A stretch of 9,335 bases of DNA from Aureispira sp964404215. Its GTDB lineage: Bacteria; Bacteroidota; Bacteroidia; Chitinophagales; Saprospiraceae. The notes under the pieces were generated by a model, which was not told the origin of the DNA, did no database searches, and saw nothing but the letters and a program-made list of their open reading frames with translations. The first letter of the stretch is position 1, and each line of letters starts with the position of its first letter. The stretch is from NCBI GenBank assembly GCA_964404215.1, contig CAYOJF010000161.1, positions 1 through 9,335 of the forward strand, written 5' to 3'. The translations under genes were made by a program, and so were the position numbers. Below, in pieces: positions 7,331 to 9,335 of the stretch.

Positions 7331-8107
7331 TTAGAATATAGGATTGAGCGAATTGATAATGTAAAGCATAATGCCAATGATAAACAACATTCCCATGACT
7401 AGTATATAGGCAATCACTTGATTCTCATTTTGTCTAGGGTCTGGACTAGAATCAGGATTTGTAGTCGATTTTTTCTTTCGCTTGGAAGCGTTATTTTTCT
7501 TTTTTCTTGTTTTTGTTTGTTTAGTATTAGAGGTAGATTTTTCGTTATTTCGCTTTGGTTTTCGGACAGGAGTAGGATTGTAGACTTCCTCTTCTGGTGG
7601 AAGATAACTTAGATTTCTAATTTCTAGCGTTTTACTGACTGTATTGGTGCTATCTGCATTGCTCGCTTCCAGTTCCAATTGTATGTAAGGTTCATTTTTT
7701 TGGTGTTCTGGTAATCGAACAGTCTGTGTGCCATTGCTAGCGACTTGTCCAATAGGGGTAATCTGAATTTGTTCGGCATTGAGTACTTCCCAAGAAATAG
7801 TAATTAGATCTTCGATATGGCTCGCTTTTTTGGAGGCAAAAAAAGAAGCAATTACTGGCGGAGGAACCTTTGTTTTAGTTTTGGATTGAGCTTCAAATTT
7901 AGTCAATCTTCGATCATAGACATAGCGACGTTGTTCATCACTAAGTTGAGTATAGGCTTCTTTGATTCTACGATAATAATTGGTGTAGAAAGGGTCATTA
8001 TTGTGCTCATTGGGATGAAACTTAAGTGAAAGTTTATGAAAAGCATTCTGAATTTCTTTCATATCTGCTTGACGGCGGATGCCTAGTATGTAATAGTAAT
8101 CTTTCAC
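7331..8107 (-). CDS. Membrane-anchored J-domain protein with HPN in place of HPD
   Basis: The 258-residue protein begins with a J-domain (about 1-68: YYYILGIRRQADMKEIQNAF, then KLSLKFHPNEHNNDPF, then AYTQLSDEQRRYVYD). J-domains recruit Hsp70/DnaK and stimulate its ATPase through an HPD tripeptide; here it reads HPN (31-33), one base change from Asp. No G/F-rich region or zinc finger of DnaJ follows. Residues about 83-168 look like a beta-sandwich, Ig-like domain (TISWEVLNAEQIQITPIGQV, GTQTVRLPE). A very basic linker (181-215) and a C-terminal hydrophobic helix (about 231-252) complete it, so it is probably tail-anchored with the J-domain in the cytoplasm. The start is GTG (8107-8105): an in-frame TAA lies directly before it, and the first ATG (codon 16) would remove helix I. 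It is the first gene of the likely operon with the small membrane protein (7-bp gap) and mutL. Client and function are unknown. Confidence 0.85.
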   Translation of the reverse strand: MKDYYYILGIRRQADMKEIQNAFHKLSLKFHPNEHNNDPFYTNYYRRIKEAYTQLSDEQRRYVYDRRLTKFEAQSKTKTKVPPPVIASFFASKKASHIEDLITISWEVLNAEQIQITPIGQVASNGTQTVRLPEHQKNEPYIQLELEASNADSTNTVSKTLEIRNLSYLPPEEEVYNPTPVRKPKRNNEKSTSNTKQTKTRKKKNNASKRKKKSTTNPDSSPDPRQNENQVIAYILVMGMLFIIGIMLYIINSLNPIF

Positions 8108-8392
8108 TTAAATTTTTTTAGTTGATTTTAGGCTCTAATTTAAGGATTTTTTGTGGCTTTGAGTAAGAGCATGTTTAAATTTATGTTTTTGAATAGAGGT
8201 TATTATGAATGAAGTCCTAGGAAAGGTCAAATAAAGTCATAAGCTAATCGTGCTTCAAATAGACTTTTTGCATAACTTCACAAACAAATAGTATATTTTT
8301 TTAATTAGAAGACTTAGCTTTAGACCCTAGTTTTGAAAAAAATAATTTGGTTATAAAGCCAAATACTTAAAAAATAGATAAGAATAGACATT
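8108..8392. other. Divergent intergenic region between the J-domain operon and the TerC-family gene
   Basis: This 285-bp AT-rich gap must hold the promoters for both directions, but I cannot place a convincing Bacteroidota-type TTTG / TAnnTTTG pair. The closest -7-like match is TAATTTG near 8343, with a weak upstream partner. It contains one copy of a 14-bp direct repeat (8166-8179), a weak interrupted hairpin (8233-8238 with 8262-8267, inner 8241-8244 with 8252-8255) followed by a short T run, and a small hairpin (8345-8350 with 8359-8364) about 28 bp before the TerC-family start. No reading frame here looks like a gene. Confidence 0.5.
8166..8179 (+). repeat. 14-bp direct repeat, copy 1
   Basis: AGAGCATGTTTAAA occurs here and again at 9284-9297, on either side of the TerC-family gene, in the same orientation. 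A second shared block, AATGAAGTCYTAG, follows at 8208-8220 and overlaps the other copy at 9273-9285. This may be a dispersed genomic repeat or the end of a mobile element; two copies alone do not decide. Confidence 0.4.
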
Positions 8393-9274
8393 ATGGATAC
8401 TGCTGCACTGATAGAATTATATAGCACCTCTGAAGCTTGGGTTGCTTTATTGATGTTAACTTTGATGGAAATTGTATTGGGGATAGATAATATTATTTTC
8501 ATCTCTATTATTGCTAATAAACTTCCTGAATCAGAACAACCTAAAGCTCGAAATATTGGTTTGTTTTTAGCAATGATTATCCGTATTTTCTTATTGTTTG
8601 GGGTGTCTCTCATTGTTGCTATGCAAGATCCCTTGTTTGAGTTTCATTTGTTTGGACTGCATCCTAAGGTAACTGGTCAAAGTTTGATTTTGATGCTAGG
8701 TGGTTTGTTCTTACTGTACAAATCAGTCACAGAGATCCACCACAAACTAGAGAGTAAAGATGTAGTAGATGATCCAAATGTAGTCAAGAAAGGAGTATCT
8801 AGTGTCATTGTCCAAATCTGTGTCATTAATATTGTTTTTTCTTTTGATTCTATCCTAACTGCTATTGGTTTGACACAGGATATTGCCCGTACACCTATGG
8901 TTTCAGACCCTTCTCGATTGTACGATCCACTGTCTATTATGATATTGGGTGTGGTATTTTCTATGATAATCATGATTGCTTTTGCTGGAGCTATTGGACG
9001 GTTTGTCAATAAACACCCTTCTATTCAGGTATTAGGGCTTTCATTCTTAATACTAATTGGATTTATGCTGGTAGTAGAGGGGGCACATGCAGCACATATG
9101 TTGCCACATAATACAGAGGTCCCTAAGGGGTATATGTATTTTGCTATCTTTTTCTCTCTTACTGTAGAGCTACTCAATATACGTATCCGTCAAAGAGGAA
9201 AACCTGTTCAATTAAAAGGGGCACTAAAAGAAGGAATGGAAAAAGATATTTATGATTTGGATGAGACGAATTAA
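8393..9274 (+). CDS. TerC-family integral membrane protein (probable metal-ion exporter)
   Basis: This 293-residue inner-membrane protein belongs to the TerC/Alx/YgdQ family. About seven hydrophobic segments lie near 15-38, 56-77, 95-112, 136-160, 180-203, 213-235 and 247-263. Family acidic residues sit within the membrane: E26, D32 and N33 in MEIVLGIDNIIF, D152 in VFSFDSILTAIG, and E229 in GFMLVVEG. The hydrophilic loop at 115-135 and the charged C-terminal tail (264-293) are as expected. Some members export Mn2+ and others are linked to tellurite resistance or metal loading of exported proteins; the substrate here cannot be read from sequence, and no tellurite-resistance neighbours are present. 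The length is somewhat under Alx (about 320) and similar to many Bacteroidota homologues, as far as I recall. The ATG at 8393 lacks a Shine-Dalgarno; the protein starts MDTAALIELYSTSEAWVALLML, so the first membrane segment is intact. It is probably monocistronic within the window. Confidence 0.93.
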   Translation: MDTAALIELYSTSEAWVALLMLTLMEIVLGIDNIIFISIIANKLPESEQPKARNIGLFLAMIIRIFLLFGVSLIVAMQDPLFEFHLFGLHPKVTGQSLILMLGGLFLLYKSVTEIHHKLESKDVVDDPNVVKKGVSSVIVQICVINIVFSFDSILTAIGLTQDIARTPMVSDPSRLYDPLSIMILGVVFSMIIMIAFAGAIGRFVNKHPSIQVLGLSFLILIGFMLVVEGAHAAHMLPHNTEVPKGYMYFAIFFSLTVELLNIRIRQRGKPVQLKGALKEGMEKDIYDLDETN

Positions 9275-9283
9275 TGAAGTCTT

Positions 9284-9297
9284 AGAGCATGTTTAAA
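9284..9297 (+). repeat. 14-bp direct repeat, copy 2
   Basis: This is the second copy of AGAGCATGTTTAAA, starting 9 bp after the TerC-family stop codon. The sequence after it (to 9335) is AT-rich with no gene start that I can support and no terminator for the upstream gene. The repeat may mark the start of a mobile element lying mostly beyond the window. Confidence 0.4.
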
Positions 9298-9335
9298 AAT
9301 TAACTTCAAGCTGCAAATGCTTGATTTAGAATTTA

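Noticed and set aside
7324..7377. Longer start for the small membrane protein at 7377
   Set aside because: It would overlap the J-domain gene by 47 bp, and its first 18 residues read as out-of-frame coding sequence; the ATG at 7323 fits spacing and composition better.
8233..8269. Interrupted hairpin followed by T5, possible attenuator or terminator
   Set aside because: The stem is only 6 plus 4 bp with a large internal loop; too weak to call without expression data.
8108..8392. Possible yybP-ykoY manganese riboswitch upstream of the TerC-family gene
   Set aside because: Such genes often carry one in other phyla, but I could not find the conserved core sequences or the four-way fold; only small unrelated hairpins are present.
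8320..8613. Leftward 97-residue frame overlapping the start of the TerC-family gene
   Set aside because: It is antisense to a well-supported coding region, shares no recognisable domain and is explained as a shadow of it. The same applies to 8677-9009 and to the antisense frames within dnaG, mutL and argS.

Overview
The window looks like chromosomal DNA from a Bacteroidota bacterium, most likely from the Saprospiraceae/Aureispira side of the phylum. That placement rests on AT-rich composition, the absence of Shine-Dalgarno sequences before any visible start, the protein sequences (an arginyl-tRNA synthetase with the MKSREG form of the KMSKS loop, a Bacteroidota-type MutL), and a J-domain gene plus a small membrane protein upstream of mutL. 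It is an inference from recognition; no search was run.

Layout, left to right. argS (1-1917, +) is followed by a strong intrinsic terminator (1944-1984). Next comes a 726-bp non-coding gap, most of which (2001-2642) is bounded by near-perfect 20-bp terminal inverted repeats and looks like a non-autonomous mobile element. It ends at the stop codon of dnaG (2644-4716, -) and contains a second palindromic unit (2089-2261) and a terminator-like hairpin (2302-2347). A 237-bp gap between dnaG and mutL holds an intrinsic terminator pointing rightward, against both flanking genes. mutL (4954-6885, -), a 119-residue single-span membrane protein (6964-7323, -) and a membrane-anchored J-domain protein (7331-8107, -, GTG start) form a probable leftward operon. 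A 285-bp divergent gap leads to a TerC-family integral membrane protein (8393-9274, +). A 14-bp direct repeat lies on each side of that gene.

The core genes serve translation (ArgS), replication priming (DnaG) and mismatch repair (MutL), and are ordinary. The less ordinary points are these: the TIR-bounded element abutting dnaG; a MutL whose three endonuclease/zinc motifs are all degenerate although its clamp-binding motif is kept; a J-domain whose HPD motif reads HPN; and the wrong-way terminator, which hints at an unannotated rightward transcript. I saw no CRISPR array, tRNA, rRNA, complete transposase, defence system or biosynthetic cluster, and nothing that I would call a new multi-gene system.
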